Shown here piece by piece: positions 6,615-7,903 of a stretch of DNA of 7,903 nucleotides. How positions within the stretch are numbered: the first letter of the stretch is position 1; the number at the start of each line of letters is the position of its first letter. Made by a program: the position numbers and the translations under genes. The stretch is from Candidatus Rifleibacteriota bacterium. GTDB taxonomy: Bacteria; Riflebacteria; Ozemobacteria; Ozemobacterales; Ozemobacteraceae. The stretch spans positions 349-8,251 of the forward strand of contig JAKJFO010000173.1 of assembly GCA_022704885.1 (NCBI GenBank), given 5' to 3'. Below the pieces are notes generated by a model. The model ran no database searches, was not told where the DNA came from, and worked only from the letters and a program-made list of their open reading frames with translations.

Positions 6615-7903
6615 TGGCCATACCTTTGAGACGTTGCAGAATATTGAGAGCTTCGAGCGGCGTGATATTGTTAATATCGATGCGGCTGACCGCCTCTATC
6701 AATTCATTCCCGGGCGAAAACAGACTGAGCTGCTGCGGCCGTTCCTGGGGCTTGAGACTGCGTGTTACCCTGCCAAGCTCATCCTGCTCACTCTTTTCGA
6801 GCTCGAACAGAATCTCGCGGGCGCGGTCGATGACCGGGCCGGGCAGTCCGGCAAGGCGCGCCACCTCGATACCATACGACTTGCTGGCAGCACCTTCGTG
6901 AATCTTGTGCAAAAACACCATGTCACCAGTCTTTTCATCATGGCTGACGCCGACATTGAGGTTGAACACGCCGGGATGAACGCTGTCGAGATCGGTAAGC
7001 TCATGATAATGTGTCGCAAACAGCGTGCGCGCCACAAGATGCAGGCTGATATGTTCGAGAATTGCCCAGGCCAGGGAAAGGCCATCAAACGTCGAAGTGC
7101 CGCGGCCGATTTCGTCGAGAATCAGCAGGCTGCGGGCGGTGGCGCTTTTGAGGATCGCCGATGCTTCCATCATTTCGACCATAAAGGTCGACTGGCCGCG
7201 CACCAGATTATCAGAGGCCCCCACCCTGGTGAAAATACGATCGACAATACCTATTTCAGCACATTCTGCCGGAACATACGATCCGATCTGCGCCATGAGC
7301 ACGATCAGCGCGGTCTGACGCAGATAGGTCGATTTACCGGCCATGTTCGGGCCGGTTATAATCGCCTGACGACGACTTGAATCGAGAAGCAGATCGTTGG
7401 GGTTGAACTCGCCGCTGCCGAGAAACTTCTCAACGACCGGATGGCGACCGCCGACGATCTGCAGTTTATCATCATCGCTGAGAACCGGGCGCGTATACTG
7501 ATTCTCGCAGGCAAGCTGCGCCAGCGAACAGAAGGCGTCGGCTTCAGCTATAGCTGAGGCATTGCGCTTTATGCTGTCGACATTTTCCAGCATGCGGCTG
7601 ACCAGCTCTTCATATATTTCTTTTTCGATGGCCACTGATTTATCGCTGGCAGTGAAGACACGATTCTCATAATCTTTCAATTCAGCGGTAATAAAGCGTT
7701 CGCCGGTCGTCAAGGTCTGCTTGCGCACGTAATTGTCGGGCGCCTGATCGGCAAGGCTCTTCGAAATCTCGATAAAATAGCCAAAAACACTGTTCTTTTT
7801 AACCTTGAGCGTCTTGATGCCGGTGCGTTGCTTTTCCTGCTCTTCAAAGCGGCGCAGCCATTCATCGCCATCTTTCAGCAGACCGCGCAGCTCATCGAGT
7901 TCT
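6607..7903 (-). CDS. mutS: DNA mismatch repair protein MutS, 5' end outside the window
   Basis: MutS recognises mismatches and, as an ATP-driven clamp, recruits MutL. The visible 431 residues cover the end of the clamp/lever region and the whole ATPase. The frame is open to the window edge: ahead of a GTG at 7728, which is not the start, it reads SVFGYFIEISKSLADQAPDN, a typical MutS string. Then come RHPVVE, the Walker A motif GPNMAGKST (7327-7353), the signature region DNLVRGQSTFMVEMMEAS, the Walker B motif LLILDEIGRGTSTFDG and the ATHYHEL histidine loop. All key residues are present. The short tail carries QLSLF (6718-6732), which fits the beta-clamp binding consensus, and ends in TPLEALNILQRLKGMANG, like the usual MutS C-terminus. 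The last 8 bases overlap the next gene. The gene looks intact as far as it is visible, and MutS1 type is likely. Confidence 0.97.
   Translation of the reverse strand, partial: ELDELRGLLKDGDEWLRRFEEQEKQRTGIKTLKVKKNSVFGYFIEISKSLADQAPDNYVRKQTLTTGERFITAELKDYENRVFTASDKSVAIEKEIYEELVSRMLENVDSIKRNASAIAEADAFCSLAQLACENQYTRPVLSDDDKLQIVGGRHPVVEKFLGSGEFNPNDLLLDSSRRQAIITGPNMAGKSTYLRQTALIVLMAQIGSYVPAECAEIGIVDRIFTRVGASDNLVRGQSTFMVEMMEASAILKSATARSLLILDEIGRGTSTFDGLSLAWAILEHISLHLVARTLFATHYHELTDLDSVHPGVFNLNVGVSHDEKTGDMVFLHKIHEGAASKSYGIEVARLAGLPGPVIDRAREILFELEKSEQDELGRVTRSLKPQERPQQLSLFSPGNELIEAVSRIDINNITPLEALNILQRLKGMANG

Noticed and set aside
6634..7380. 248-residue plus-strand frame
   Set aside because: It lies entirely antisense to the conserved MutS ATPase region and has no recognisable motif.
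7726..7728. GTG at 7728 as the start of mutS
   Set aside because: The frame continues to the window edge and the residues ahead of it (GYFIEISKSLADQAPDN) are conserved MutS sequence, so the true start lies outside.

Overview
The window comes from a bacterial chromosome of moderate GC content with densely packed genes. Exported proteins, a short region-1.1-less sigma-70 factor and palindromic intergenic repeats suggest a Gram-negative-type bacterium, perhaps from a poorly cultured phylum. A placement near Candidatus Riflebacteria/Ozemobacteria is only a guess; no feature in the window is diagnostic.

Layout. Bases 1-353 hold no credible gene. They carry diverged copies of a 23-bp repeat and two small palindromes that look like dispersed REP-type elements. 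Two genes then read rightward: a 120-residue protein with a signal peptide (354-716), and 33 bases later an 871-residue exported protein with a tandem M16 peptidase fold (750-3365). Both of its halves lack the HxxEH zinc motif, so it is probably a pseudo-peptidase. A strong hairpin with T-tracts on both sides (3375-3412) ends this unit and also the leftward unit that converges on it.

The leftward genes, in order of transcription, are the 3' two thirds or so of the ATPase end of mutS (6607-7903, 5' end outside the window), a 667-residue protein overlapping mutS by 8 bases (4611-6614), and a 286-residue sigma-70 factor (3422-4282). The 667-residue protein has a helical N-terminus, a long coiled coil, a cysteine cluster and a C-terminal DUF2325-like domain; its function is unknown. 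A 328-base leader or intergenic stretch precedes the sigma gene. It contains a 13-bp inverted repeat, AT-rich tracts, and a small hairpin that places a perfect Shine-Dalgarno sequence in its loop, ahead of a 4-codon open frame.

How the genes fit together. mutS acts in mismatch repair, and its overlap with the DUF2325-like gene predicts translational coupling. The sigma factor probably has its own promoter or leader control. The M16-like protein and its small partner probably act in the envelope or periplasm. The most promising unexplained elements are the mutS-coupled coiled-coil/DUF2325 protein, the doubly degenerate M16 protein and the structured leader of the sigma gene. No phage, CRISPR, IS element or RNA gene was seen.
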